Source: Ilyomonas sp963790435 (lineage in GTDB: Bacteria > Bacteroidota > Bacteroidia > Chitinophagales > Chitinophagaceae). From it: DNA of 64,000 nt. Both the position numbers and the translations under genes were made by a program. How positions within the stretch are numbered: position 1 is the stretch's first letter; each line of letters begins with the position of its first letter. The notes beneath the pieces are model-generated. The model had not been told where the DNA came from. It was given only the letters and a program-made list of their open reading frames with translations, and made no database searches. Below, piece after piece: positions 18,241 to 26,274 of this stretch. The stretch is from positions 1,860,001 through 1,924,000 of the forward strand of contig CAWBOI010000001.1 in NCBI GenBank assembly GCA_963790435.1. Direction: 5' to 3'.

Positions 18241-19728
18241 CTATAACTTTAAAACCAGCGTAGTGTGTTCCCTCACGCTATGCAAGAGCTGGTCATCGTT
18301 CGCGAGCGATGTTCCAAAAGAGGGTATCATTTGTTTTAATTGAGTTGTCCATTCTGTTGATTTCATTTGCTTCGGAAAGCATTTTTGCAGTACCGTTATC
18401 ATGATAGAAACCGCTGTTGACGCTCCCGGCGATGCACCCAATAACGCTGCCAGCGAGCCATCAGCAGAATTGACCACTTCGGTTCCAAACTCAAGAATGC
18501 CGCCTTCTTCTTCATCTTTTTTAATTACCTGTACCCGTTGACCGGCAGTTTCTAAGGTCCAGTCTTCAAGCTTTGCAGTAGGCACAAATTCCTGTAAGGC
18601 TTTTAAACGGTCTTCATCGCTTTGCGCTACCTGCTGAATCAAATACTTTGTAAGCGGAATGTTATGAATACCCGCCGCCAGCATGGGTTTGATGTTGCTC
18701 GAACGGAGCGACAAAGCCATATCGAGCAAAGAGCCATGCTTTAAAAATTTGGTGGTAAAACCTGCATAAGGTCCAAACAACAATTCTTTTTTTTCTTTGA
18801 TAATGCGGGTATCCAAATGCGGTACGGACATGGGTGGCGAGCCTACCGGCGCCTGCCCATACACCTTTACGTTATGTTCTGCAATGATTGCCTCGTTGGT
18901 ACAGCGAAGCCACTGTCCGCTTACCGGGAAGCCACCATATCCTTCACCTTCGGGTATGCCTGATTTCAAGAGCAAAGGCAATGCGCCGCCGCCCGCGCCC
19001 AGGAACACAAACCGGGCTTTTACAAACCGGGTTGTATTGTTGGAAGTGTCTCTAACTTTTAAGCGCCACGAGCCATTTTTTCGTTGTTCCAGCGTGCGCA
19101 CTTCGTGATCAAAATGCAGGGTTACGCCGGGCTGATTTTTTAAGTATGTGAATAAGCAGCGCGTGAGCGAGCCAAAGTTTACATCGGTGCCAATTTCCAT
19201 GCGCGTGGCAGCGAGCTTTTCAGCATCGCGTTCTCTGCCTTCCATCATCAACGGCATCCATTGGTTTAACTCATCAAAATCTTCCGAGTATTGCATGCCT
19301 TTAAACAAAGCATTTGCAGTTAAAGCATCGTATCGTTTGCGCAAATAAGCTACGCCCTCATCGCCATGCACAAAACTCATATGCGGCACACGACGAATGA
19401 AAGTTTCGGGTTTATCCAAAACGCCTTTTTCGGTTAAATAGCCCCACAGTTGTTTCGATACTTCAAACGAATCGGCAATTTTAAAAGCCTTGGTGGTATC
19501 AATGGTTCCGTCTTCGTTTTCGGGTGTGTAATTGAGTTCGCAAAATGCGGAGTGGCCAGTACCGGCATTGTTCCAGGCATCGGAGCTTTCGGCAGCCGCT
19601 ACATCGAGCCGTTCTAAAATGGCAATTGAAATATCGGGTTGCAGTTCTTTCAGCATGATGCCCAGCGTGGCACTCATAATTCCGGCACCCACAAGCACCA
19701 CATCGGCGGTTTGTAATTGATCAGCCAT
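18241..19728 (-). CDS. mqo: Malate:quinone oxidoreductase
   Basis: The 495-residue protein starts MADQLQTADVVLVGAGIMSA, the FAD-binding GxGxxS motif of membrane-associated Mqo. Other family blocks are AWNNAGTGHSAFCELNY and FPVSGQWLRC. It oxidises malate to oxaloacetate and reduces the quinone pool, serving the TCA cycle in place of or beside NAD-malate dehydrogenase. The start at 19728 is chosen because the Rossmann fold follows at once; an earlier in-frame ATG adds 11 residues. It stands alone. Confidence 0.93.
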   Translation of the reverse strand: MADQLQTADVVLVGAGIMSATLGIMLKELQPDISIAILERLDVAAAESSDAWNNAGTGHSAFCELNYTPENEDGTIDTTKAFKIADSFEVSKQLWGYLTEKGVLDKPETFIRRVPHMSFVHGDEGVAYLRKRYDALTANALFKGMQYSEDFDELNQWMPLMMEGRERDAEKLAATRMEIGTDVNFGSLTRCLFTYLKNQPGVTLHFDHEVRTLEQRKNGSWRLKVRDTSNNTTRFVKARFVFLGAGGGALPLLLKSGIPEGEGYGGFPVSGQWLRCTNEAIIAEHNVKVYGQAPVGSPPMSVPHLDTRIIKEKKELLFGPYAGFTTKFLKHGSLLDMALSLRSSNIKPMLAAGIHNIPLTKYLIQQVAQSDEDRLKALQEFVPTAKLEDWTLETAGQRVQVIKKDEEEGGILEFGTEVVNSADGSLAALLGASPGASTAVSIMITVLQKCFPKQMKSTEWTTQLKQMIPSFGTSLANDDQLLHSVREHTTLVLKL

Positions 19729-19901
19729 AGTTGTTGCAAAGGTTAATGAATACAACAGCAAAGCAAATGTTATGCTTAATTAAGAAAGCTGAGAGCTGTG
19801 GGCAGCGAGTAAAGAAGCATTTCAAATAATCAATATTCAACAACCAATGATCAACACTTGTGGCTTGCAGATAATAGCTCACAGCTCATAGCTCTCACAG
19901 G

Positions 19902-19909
19902 TATATTTG
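19902..19909 (+). promoter_or_regulatory. TATATTTG -7 element
   Basis: An exact TAnnTTTG match lies 24 bases before the ATG at 19934. The stretch just upstream (19869-19900) is the AGCTCACA/AGCTCATA degenerate repeat, which would then lie in the spacer and -33 area. No TTTG -33 box is evident. Confidence 0.5.
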
Positions 19910-19933
19910 TTGCATTTTAAAACTCAAAACATC

Positions 19934-20353
19934 ATGGCAGATTTACAGGCAGAACTGGAAAAATTACTCACTGCTTATGACGAAAAATTCAGGTATTACG
20001 ATGCGTACCTCGATACTTCAAAAAAGCACAATGAACTCATTTTAGGATTGGCTGAAACGCAACCGATAAACATTAGAGATTTTGAAAAAGCGGAGGCGAT
20101 GTACGACGATATGTTGCTGAGTGAAAAAACGTATCGCATACACAAAGAAGTGTTCGACCGTTACCGCGAGGAAGTGATTGCCAAACTGGCGCCGGTGCAA
20201 AACATAAAAATAAAGTTTTCTTATACGGCTGATAGAAGCAAAGGCAACACTGATTATTATGTGTGGCTGAAATACAATGCCGAAGCACCTGATGAATCGC
20301 AACTGGTGTTGCAAAAAATAAGTGATACGGATAACGAGCCACTGCTGATATAG
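19934..20353 (+). CDS. Conserved hypothetical helical protein
   Basis: The 139-residue acidic protein starts MADLQAELEKLLTAYDEKF. The first hundred residues look mostly helical with heptad-like spacing. The C-terminal part (IKFSYTADRSKGNTDYYVWL) looks like beta strands. No signal peptide, membrane segment or catalytic motif is visible and I do not recognise the family. It is a single gene with a good -7 element upstream and a hairpin (20401-20428) downstream. Confidence 0.65.
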   Translation: MADLQAELEKLLTAYDEKFRYYDAYLDTSKKHNELILGLAETQPINIRDFEKAEAMYDDMLLSEKTYRIHKEVFDRYREEVIAKLAPVQNIKIKFSYTADRSKGNTDYYVWLKYNAEAPDESQLVLQKISDTDNEPLLI

Positions 20354-20400
20354 TTAAATATCTACAAGAGTTTGAGATCTGTTTACAATATCTTTTATCT

Positions 20401-20428
20401 GTACCTTTTGTATTGACACAAAAGGTAC
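20401..20428. terminator. GTACCTTTTGT hairpin
   Basis: GTACCTTTTGT (20401-20411) and ACAAAAGGTAC (20418-20428) form an 11-bp stem 47 bases after the hypothetical gene. No T-run follows, so termination is uncertain. A second inverted pair, GCACGGATG with CATCCGTGC (about 20440-20467), follows. The rest to 20628 has no gene that I can support. Confidence 0.45.
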
Positions 20429-20628
20429 CCAAAAAGTCAAGCACGGATGATATACAGCCCATCCGTGCACGGTTCCTTGATTTATCTTTTATAGTAGGGT
20501 AATGAAGAACAGTTGAGCCTTGATGTTTGGGTGTAAGAGAGCGATTGCTTTGCTAAACTTATCTCTATAAAGTGATGTTTCCTACGATTGTAGCTACCAA
20601 TGTTCTCATAAGTGGGGAGCCTAACGGC

Positions 20629-20746
20629 TGTTCACTCACTATTCACTACTTACTACTCACTATTCACTACTTACTACTTACTACTCACTATTCACTACTT
20701 ACTACTCACTACTCACTACTTACTACTCACTATTCACTACTTACAA
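20629..20746. repeat. Heptanucleotide tandem repeat, about 16 units
   Basis: The block is built of 7-base units ACTCACT, ATTCACT and ACTTACT. They largely recur in the order ACTCACT-ATTCACT-ACTTACT, giving an approximate 21-base super-period. It ends about 40 bases before trmB. Seven is not a multiple of three, yet some frames are open through it only because every unit lacks stops. I treat those as artefacts. Confidence 0.9.
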
Positions 20747-20787
20747 AAAAGCTTTTATGAGAGGGCATCTAATATCTTCGCCGCCGT

Positions 20788-21495
20788 ATGGCACAAAAAA
20801 AATTACAACGTTTTGCCGACATTAAAGCCTTTCCTAATGTGCTGGAGTATCCGCAGGACGTGCAGGGCAGCTGGAATTCTTTCTTTAAAAATGATAACAG
20901 CATTGTGCTGGAACTGGCTTGCGGTAAAGGCGAATACACCGTTGAGCTTGCAAAATTGCACAAAAACAAAAACTATATTGGTGTTGATGTAAAAGGCAAT
21001 CGTTTGTGGAAAGGCGCATCCAATGCGTTGGGCCTTCAATTAGTAAATGCTGCTTTTTTAAGAACACAAATCGGGCTGATCAACACCTATTTTGGTAAAG
21101 ACGAAGTGGCAGAAATCTGGATCACGTTTCCCGATCCACAGCTTCGCGTTTCAAAGCAAAAGAAAAGATTAACGCACCCGCGGTTTTTGTTTTTGTACCA
21201 ACAATTTCTTTCGCCCAATGGTTGTGTACATTTGAAAACCGATAGTCCTGCGTTGTATCAGTTTACGAAGAAAGTGATTGAGGTTTACAACCTAATGTTG
21301 CTGCATGATAATGATGATGTATATGCTGATAAAAACATAGCGCCGGAACTGCAAATCAAAACGCATTATGAGAAATTGGACATTGCCCGAAGCGGGCGCA
21401 TTTTTTATCTTTGTTTTCGGTTGAATAATGATGTATCGGCTGATAAAGAAGATGAGCTAAAACAATGGGAATATGAAACGATTGATGGACGATGA
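20788..21495 (+). CDS. trmB: tRNA (guanine-N7-)-methyltransferase
   Basis: The 235-residue SAM-dependent enzyme has motif I LELACGKGEYTVEL (about 42-55), the GVDVKGNRLWKGA segment (about 70-82) and the family marker WITFPDPQLRVSKQKKRL (about 111-128). TrmB methylates G46 in the variable loop of tRNA. The start MAQKKLQRF is the usual one. A TATCTTCG word, one base from the -7 consensus, lies about 10 bases upstream. The 3' end overlaps the DUF5522 gene, indicating co-translation. Confidence 0.93.
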   Translation: MAQKKLQRFADIKAFPNVLEYPQDVQGSWNSFFKNDNSIVLELACGKGEYTVELAKLHKNKNYIGVDVKGNRLWKGASNALGLQLVNAAFLRTQIGLINTYFGKDEVAEIWITFPDPQLRVSKQKKRLTHPRFLFLYQQFLSPNGCVHLKTDSPALYQFTKKVIEVYNLMLLHDNDDVYADKNIAPELQIKTHYEKLDIARSGRIFYLCFRLNNDVSADKEDELKQWEYETIDGR

Positions 21496-21694
21496 TGAAG
21501 CTTATACAAACAACAATGGCTTGGTTGTGTTTACTGCTGACTATCTGTTGCAGCGCGGCTATTGCTGCGGCAACGGTTGTAGAAATTGTCCGTACGATTA
21601 CAAAGCCGTTCCCGAGCCACGCAGAAGTTTGTTATTGAAACAAACAAATGATTTGAACTACAAAGATGGTTTGAACCACGAAGACACGAAGTAA
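21473..21694 (+). CDS. DUF5522 cysteine-rich small protein
   Basis: The 73-residue protein has the DUF5522 signature: a short segment LVVFTADYLLQRGYCCGNGCRNC followed by PYDYK, shown here only in part. Four cysteines in CCGNGCRNC (about 31-39) suggest a metal-binding knuckle. It overlaps the 3' end of trmB; ATG at 21485 is an alternative start that reduces the overlap. The final third (NDLNYKDGLNHEDTK) runs into an intergenic repeat word, GAACCACGAAGACACGAAG, so the C-terminus may be repeat-derived. Function unknown; the trmB link hints at tRNA or RNA work. Confidence 0.75.
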   Translation: MKRLMDDDEAYTNNNGLVVFTADYLLQRGYCCGNGCRNCPYDYKAVPEPRRSLLLKQTNDLNYKDGLNHEDTK

Positions 21695-21725
21695 TAAAGT
21701 TACACGAAGGCCTCTTTTATTCTTC

Positions 21726-21744
21726 CCTGCCTACCGGCGGCAGG
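21726..21744. repeat. CCTGCCTACCGGCGGCAGG palindrome
   Basis: This near-perfect GC-rich palindrome is related to those at 56338-56357 and 60387-60406. It lies between the DUF5522 gene and the alkyltransferase-like gene, inside a larger inverted pair of GAACCACGAAGACAC and TTTTTGTGGTTC words. Confidence 0.55.
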
Positions 21745-21804
21745 TTTGTGGACCTTTGTGTTCTCTGTGTTTTTGTGGTTCAAACCCATAAACAAGTTGT
21801 ACTA

Positions 21805-22179
21805 ATGAATAAAAGCAAAACATCAATGCCTGAAATAGCGGCAAAACCAAACGCTTCTTTTTTTGAAGACGTGTGGGAAGTAGCGCGGCAAATTCCCGCC
21901 GGACGTGTTACTACTTACGGCGCCATTGCCTCTTATCTCGGAACGAAGTTGAGTGCACGCATGGTAGGCTGGGCGTTGAATGGGGCTCATACTGCGGTTC
22001 CGCCGGTGCCTGCGCAGCGTGTGATTAACCGTTTGGGAATCTTAAGCGGCAAGGCACATTTTAATCCGCCTTCTTTGATGCAGGAGTTGTTGGAGAAGGA
22101 AGGCGTGGTAGTGGAGAATGATGCGGTAAAAAACTTTGATAAATTGTTCTGGGATCCGGCGGTGGAGTTGGGGTTGTAA
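21805..22179 (+). CDS. Alkyltransferase-like (ATL, MGMT-family) protein
   Basis: The 124-residue protein is like the DNA-binding domain of O6-alkylguanine transferases (FFEDVWEVARQIPAGRVTTY, then a YGAIASYLG helix). The PCHR active-site segment is replaced by VPAQRVINRLG, so the acceptor cysteine is missing. Such ATL proteins bind O6-alkylguanine and hand lesions to nucleotide excision repair. A true transferase is encoded at 53032. The start MNKSKTS is chosen; the frame is open 19 codons further, but that extension comes from the flanking repeat. Confidence 0.82.
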   Translation: MNKSKTSMPEIAAKPNASFFEDVWEVARQIPAGRVTTYGAIASYLGTKLSARMVGWALNGAHTAVPPVPAQRVINRLGILSGKAHFNPPSLMQELLEKEGVVVENDAVKNFDKLFWDPAVELGL

Positions 22180-22220
22180 ATGTTTTCTCCTTTTTTCCCC
22201 TTACTATAAAGAACATAACA

Positions 22221-22250
22221 AAAAGCGCCTTAGGAGTAAAGGCGCTTTTT
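22221..22250. terminator. Bidirectional terminator
   Basis: AAAAGCGCCTT (22221-22231) and AAGGCGCTTTT (22239-22249) form an 11-bp stem with T-tracts on both sides. It sits between the convergent ATL gene and the small minus-strand gene ending at 22259, which supports the small frame as a true gene. Confidence 0.8.
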
Positions 22251-22258
22251 GCAGTTGG

Positions 22259-22453
22259 TTAAATGCTGTTTTGCCCTTTCTTGGTTGCGTTGTGCTTTGC
22301 ACCGCCCGACTCGTCTTTTGTGTGTTTGCCAGTATCTTTTTGGCTAACACTGGGAGCACCTTTCTGATGGCTTTGCTGGCTTTCTCCTTTGTGCTTAGTG
22401 GTGCTGCCATCATTCCCTTCACTACCGCTGTGGTCTTTTTTGTTGTTGCTCAT
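22259..22453 (-). CDS. Small hydrophilic low-complexity protein
   Basis: The 64-residue protein is rich in Gly, Lys, Ser, His, Asp and Gln (MSNNKKDHSGSEGNDGS start) with no hydrophobic core. It is likely disordered, in the manner of stress-related hydrophilins. A terminator lies directly downstream and the start follows a purine-rich AAAACAAACCT leader, so it is probably expressed. I do not recognise a family. A longer frame on the same strand (22204-22422) gives no better protein. Confidence 0.5.
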   Translation of the reverse strand: MSNNKKDHSGSEGNDGSTTKHKGESQQSHQKGAPSVSQKDTGKHTKDESGGAKHNATKKGQNSI

Positions 22454-22584
22454 AGGTTTGTTTTATGAAGTCTTACTTCAAAATCTGTGCTTTTTATTTG
22501 ATGATGACATGGAAGATAAGATTTGGAATTCTGTTGTTGTGTTGAATGATGGGATGGGTGAAACGGTGAGAAAAGAATCAAAGG

Positions 22585-22630
22585 GTAGCTGAAAGCTACT
22601 TCAGAAGTGCGGCGTAGGTACAACTTACGC
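22585..22630. repeat. Paired small palindromes
   Basis: GTAGCTGAAAGCTAC (22585-22599) and GCGTAGGTACAACTTACGC (22612-22630) are two adjacent short hairpins, followed by GGGGGAGTACGC. They resemble a fragment of a palindromic intergenic repeat. There is no tRNA cloverleaf here. Confidence 0.4.
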
Positions 22631-22676
22631 TGAGTTGGGGGAGTACGCATAGCAGGGGCTTGAACCGGAAAACCTA

Positions 22677-22865
22677 TTAAGTTTTTATTTTGTCATGAAT
22701 CGCATCAGCAATAGCATCATACCAATTTATATTTGAAGCAATTAAATCTTTGATACTTTCAATTTCTGTATAAGAAAGATTTCTATAAATTTCTTGGGTT
22801 GCTACTGTTTGAATGTCTTCTCCATTTAGAGAGAAGAAAACAGTATTTACATTCTGTTTCTTCAT
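22677..22865 (-). CDS. Small hypothetical protein after the HNH gene
   Basis: The 62-residue protein (MKKQNVNTVFFSLNGEDIQ start) has a central helical stretch (YTEIESIKDLIASNINWYD). It begins three bases after the HNH nuclease stop and so belongs to the same transcript as the broken restriction-modification genes. I do not recognise the family. It could be an accessory factor or chance survival. Confidence 0.5.
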   Translation of the reverse strand: MKKQNVNTVFFSLNGEDIQTVATQEIYRNLSYTEIESIKDLIASNINWYDAIADAIHDKIKT

Positions 22866-22868
22866 AGG

Positions 22869-23800
22869 TTATTTTTTATTAAAAATGTGCTCCCGATGCC
22901 ATTTAATTGAATTTATGTGCGGGTAAATATTCTTGTGAGAAGGCAAAGATATTTTTTGGACGGATTGAGTAAGCGCTTTTATAACGTCATAATTATCAAA
23001 GCTAGCAAAATCATCTTTTAAAGTATCTGCTTCTGGAGAAACAATAATCGTGTAATCATCAAAAATGCTGAACCAACCTACATCAAAAGCCCAATGGTGG
23101 AAATGGCAAAGCGACAATCCATTGAGAATGTCATCTTTGCCTTTAGAACTATGGGGTACAATATGTGCGGCTTCTACTTCCCATACTTTTCGCTTCGGAG
23201 AATTAATTTTCAATCCGCAGACAGCACATCTGAAATCATAAGCTTCAACAACTGCTTGTCGAAAACCTCTTTTCCTAATAGAAATCTGTTTTGTTACTGT
23301 GGTTGAAATTCTTTTTTCTTCAATTGGATAGTAACTAATGGGGCGAGGTGCTTCAATTAATTTATTTATAACCTTTTGAACTTCGTAAGAGCGAACAGGC
23401 AATACTTCTTTTTGTTCGTTTGGAATATGCAGTAGATTTAACGCAACATCATAACCATTTTCAGTAAGCATCCACTCTTCCGATTAATCAAATTATAAGT
23501 AGTGCTTGGATTAGAGATTAATTTCTTTATTGACAAAGAATTTGCTGCACGATATAATAGCCTGTGCCATAATGGTGATCTGACAATCCTATTCTCTTTT
23601 CGATAAATTCGTTCTAATACTACTGTTCTTTGCTGTTCATTAAGTTGAAAGTAATTTGCTATTTCATTTACGATTTCATCTCCTGTTGCAAATTCTTTGA
23701 TTGTTCCATTATGATTAAACAGTGAGACTAATAATGCGTTTTCAATCTCTTCAAGAGAAGGCATATTATGTTCATCCCGCATCCTGCCTTCATAGCTCAT
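22869..23800 (-). pseudogene. HNH restriction endonuclease, frameshifted
   Basis: The N-terminal frame (23800-23438) has a winged-helix-like domain (MPSLEEIENALL, then EIVNEIANYFQLNEQQRTVV). The C-terminal frame (23471-22869) has an HNH nuclease: CAVCG, EAAHIVPHSSKGKDD, then LCHFHHWAFD. They join as one protein of about 310 residues at 23472-23483, where one base appears lost (INRK / EWMLTENGYDVA). The gene follows a DNA methylase remnant with almost no gap, so this was a type II restriction-modification pair with an HNH nuclease. As sequenced it should be inactive. Confidence 0.72.
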
Positions 23801-23801
23801 T

Positions 23802-24490
23802 CTAAGCAGCTTTATTTATTCTATTAAGGATAAAAGTAGAAAACTCAATAGAAAGTTCCTCCGGAAATGTAGCACTATGATTTTTGTTGTTACATTCAGT
23901 AGCAAGATGTAAAACATTGCTTGGATAAGCTTTTTCTCTTTCAACCCAATTAGAAATATTTTTACCAAAGCCACTTCCAACTTTAGAAGCGTCTCTGATT
24001 TTATCAGTATCAGAAAGATTCTTCAATCTTGATTTTGCCCAATCACCCATTGGAACCATTACTTCTTCCTGATACATGTTGAACTTTCTATCTTTATTGA
24101 ATTGCAACAGTCTTTCCCATGAATCTCTAAAACGGTTTGGCCATTTGCCAGGATAAGAATTCTTTTTATGCCAAATAAATTCTTCCGTCCACAACCATCC
24201 TTGCTTTCTCATGGCAATTATAAGTTCCATTACATAAGTGCTTCGCTCTCCTTCAACAACTTTCTCTTTTATATTTAAAATAAAAGTTCCGGTAGATTTA
24301 AGAACCCGGAAAAGTTGCTCTGAAATGGGTAAAAACCAGTCAACATATTTGTTGTGGGAGATACCACCGTAAGTACCTTTTCTTTGGTCAGCTAAGGAGG
24401 AGAAGTTATGATAAGATCAATACTATCATTAGGGATGTCTAACAGCTTTTCTTTACAATCACCTAATAGTATTTCAGTTTTAATTTCCAT
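23802..24490 (-). pseudogene. N4/N6 DNA methylase, frameshifted and C-terminally truncated
   Basis: From the ATG at 24490 the frame reads MEIKTEILLGDCKEKLLDIP then LIITSPP and meets TAG at 24392-24394. The expected continuation, Y-ADQRKGTYGG, follows in another frame, so one base is missing exactly within the catalytic TSPPY motif. The second frame runs to 23802 with WTEEFIWHKKNSYPGKWPN and ATFPEELSIEF. The SAM-binding FxGxG motif normally at the C-terminus of this beta-type arrangement is absent; the gene stops and the nuclease begins within a few bases. So it has two independent defects: frameshift and loss of motif I. Confidence 0.75.
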
Positions 24491-24643
24491 TTCTGTATCT
24501 AAAATTACAAATTTATAGTAAGATAAAATTATAGCTTCCACCAACCTGGCAAATCTTTTTTGCGCACTTGTTTGTGTTCTTCGTCAGTTTACGTTCATCA
24601 AACATTCCCGTACTTCTATCTTACTATTCTTTTTCTTTACACC

Positions 24644-25015
24644 ATGCAAAAAGAATTGTATTTCGACATCAGCACGGAAAAGAGCGGTGGCAGCCTGTAC
24701 AGGGTAAAAGACGAGGCAGGCAACGATACTTTTCAATACCAGCACAGCACCTACGATGATGACCGGGATGAAATAAAAATATTTGAAACGGCGTATGCTT
24801 CTTTTGCACAATTCTGGCAAATGCTGGTAAAAGACCCGCTATGGTATTACCAGCACCCGATGTATGTTCATACCGAGCAAAGAGCTTTTGTAAGAGATCA
24901 GTTAGCGAAGGTAAACTGGGCGGTTCATCCCGATGCCAAATGGAGGGAGAGCCATCAGCGCCAATGGAAAAAAGTGTTGACAGATAAGGATGATTATTAC
25001 CGTTCTAAAATATAA
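24644..25015 (+). CDS. Conserved hypothetical protein
   Basis: The 123-residue protein starts MQKELYFDISTEKSGGSLYR. It is rich in aromatic residues (FAQFWQMLVKDPLWYYQHP) and has a basic C-terminus (WRESHQRQWKKVL). It is soluble, with no signal peptide. The frame is open 28 codons upstream, but those codons (start MRTCLCSSS) do not look like protein, so the ATG at 24644 is used. I do not recognise the family; it stands alone between the restriction remnant and a hydrolase. Confidence 0.6.
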   Translation: MQKELYFDISTEKSGGSLYRVKDEAGNDTFQYQHSTYDDDRDEIKIFETAYASFAQFWQMLVKDPLWYYQHPMYVHTEQRAFVRDQLAKVNWAVHPDAKWRESHQRQWKKVLTDKDDYYRSKI

Positions 25016-25153
25016 CTAAGCCCTTCTTCTGCTGCAAGCGTCCCGCTCCTGCCTCTCTTTGTAAAGCGTCCGCTCAATAAAAGAACTCAACAATTATTCT
25101 GCAACTGGACAGAAGGGTAGCCCATTTGTATTACTTTCATCCTAAAAAGCTGT

Positions 25154-25918
25154 ATGAGAATCTACTTTCTACTTTTTGCGCTTGCTTTCTTTGTATTACA
25201 ATACCGTGCCACTGCACAACAAGATCGCTTCAGTAAAAACCAATACATACGCAATGGCGATACATTAAATTATAGGCTATTGTTTCCCGATGCAGATACA
25301 CTTCGCAAGTATCCTTTGGTTATTTTTTTACATGGTTCGGGCGAAAGAGGCAGTGATAACGAAGCGCAGTTGAAATGGGGCGTTCAAAACTTTGCGTCAG
25401 ATAAAAATATGGTAGAGCATCCTGCCATTGTTATTGCACCGCAATGCCCGCTGGCTCAATCCTGGTCAAATACAAAGCGTACCCCCAATAGCACAGTGAT
25501 AGAGTTGCTACCCACACCGAGCCAACCTATGCAGTTGTTGATTGAACTCATCAAACAAACCGTTGCTAAGATGCCGGTAGATAGCAACCGTATTTATATA
25601 ACCGGGCTATCAATGGGTGGCTACGGCACGTTTGACGCTATTGAGCGGTATCCCCATTTATTTGCTGCGGCTGTGCCGGTTTGTGGGGGTGGCGATCTTT
25701 CAAAAGCATCTCTTATTGCACATATACCAATGTGGATGTTTCATGGTGCGGAAGACCCTGCTGTAAATACAGCGAACTCGGTTGAGATGAATGCAGCTTT
25801 AATGAGAGCCGGTGCACATCCGGGGCTTACCATTTATCCCGAAACCGGGCACTTTTCATGGCTTGCAGCTTATAGTGATGAGCATATGATGGAGTGGTTG
25901 TTCAGGCAGCATAAGTGA
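25154..25918 (+). CDS. Secreted alpha/beta hydrolase (esterase/peptidase-like)
   Basis: The 254-residue exported protein (signal peptide, cleavage near ATAQQ) is of the alpha/beta-hydrolase fold. The oxyanion region is FLHGSGERG (about 59-67), the nucleophile serine is in GLSMGGYG (about 154-161), and the acidic and histidine members are likely in HGAEDPAVN and ETGHFSW. It resembles the phospholipase/carboxylesterase and PHB-depolymerase-like proteins often annotated as prolyl oligopeptidase family in Bacteroidota. Substrate unknown; a single gene. Confidence 0.8.
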   Translation: MRIYFLLFALAFFVLQYRATAQQDRFSKNQYIRNGDTLNYRLLFPDADTLRKYPLVIFLHGSGERGSDNEAQLKWGVQNFASDKNMVEHPAIVIAPQCPLAQSWSNTKRTPNSTVIELLPTPSQPMQLLIELIKQTVAKMPVDSNRIYITGLSMGGYGTFDAIERYPHLFAAAVPVCGGGDLSKASLIAHIPMWMFHGAEDPAVNTANSVEMNAALMRAGAHPGLTIYPETGHFSWLAAYSDEHMMEWLFRQHK

Positions 25919-26274
25919 GTGGAAGTATGAATAGGAATTAGGAATGAGGTATTGGGAGTAACTCATCTTAAAACAGGTTGCGGGGTATTGTCATCCTATG
26001 TTTGACAATTGGAATAGGAGGAAGAACTTTGTCAGGATCAGCATTCATTACTTTTCAGACGGAAAGGGAAGAAGGGATAAGACTACGCTTCGTCATTGGT
26101 CGAAAGAGACTGCGCGGAATAGCCAGTGCCTTCTTCCTTTACTGCAGGTTACCCCTAAGTTCATTGGGCGCTTTTCAGCAACAAAAGCAGCCTGCAAGAA
26201 GGATTGATAACAAGCCATGCGGTAAGTTTTCTGTCTGATGCTAATACTCAACCACTATAACAATATTAAGCACT
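25919..26274. other. Gene-free segment left of the IS110 remnant
   Basis: No convincing gene is seen. Short frames here lack recognisable domains. Part of it, next to the transposase remnant, may be the left non-coding end of the element. In IS110-type elements that end carries the bridge RNA. I could not define the element's terminus or a target duplication by eye. Confidence 0.4.

Noticed and set aside
20629..20746. CRISPR array
   Set aside because: The units are contiguous 7-mers without spacers of unique sequence, and no cas genes are present.
20572..20992. Open frames with TTHYSLLTTHYSLL-type repeats
   Set aside because: They are translations of the heptamer tandem repeat, which lacks stops in some frames; the longer one runs into trmB in the wrong frame.
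22600..22680. A tRNA gene suggested by a GGTTCAAG-like word on the minus strand
   Set aside because: No acceptor, D or anticodon stems can be drawn at the proper spacing.
25998..26238. Two overlapping plus-strand frames between the hydrolase and the IS110 remnant
   Set aside because: They share no recognisable motif, have no promoter-like sequence and lie in a region better explained as a non-coding IS end or spacer.
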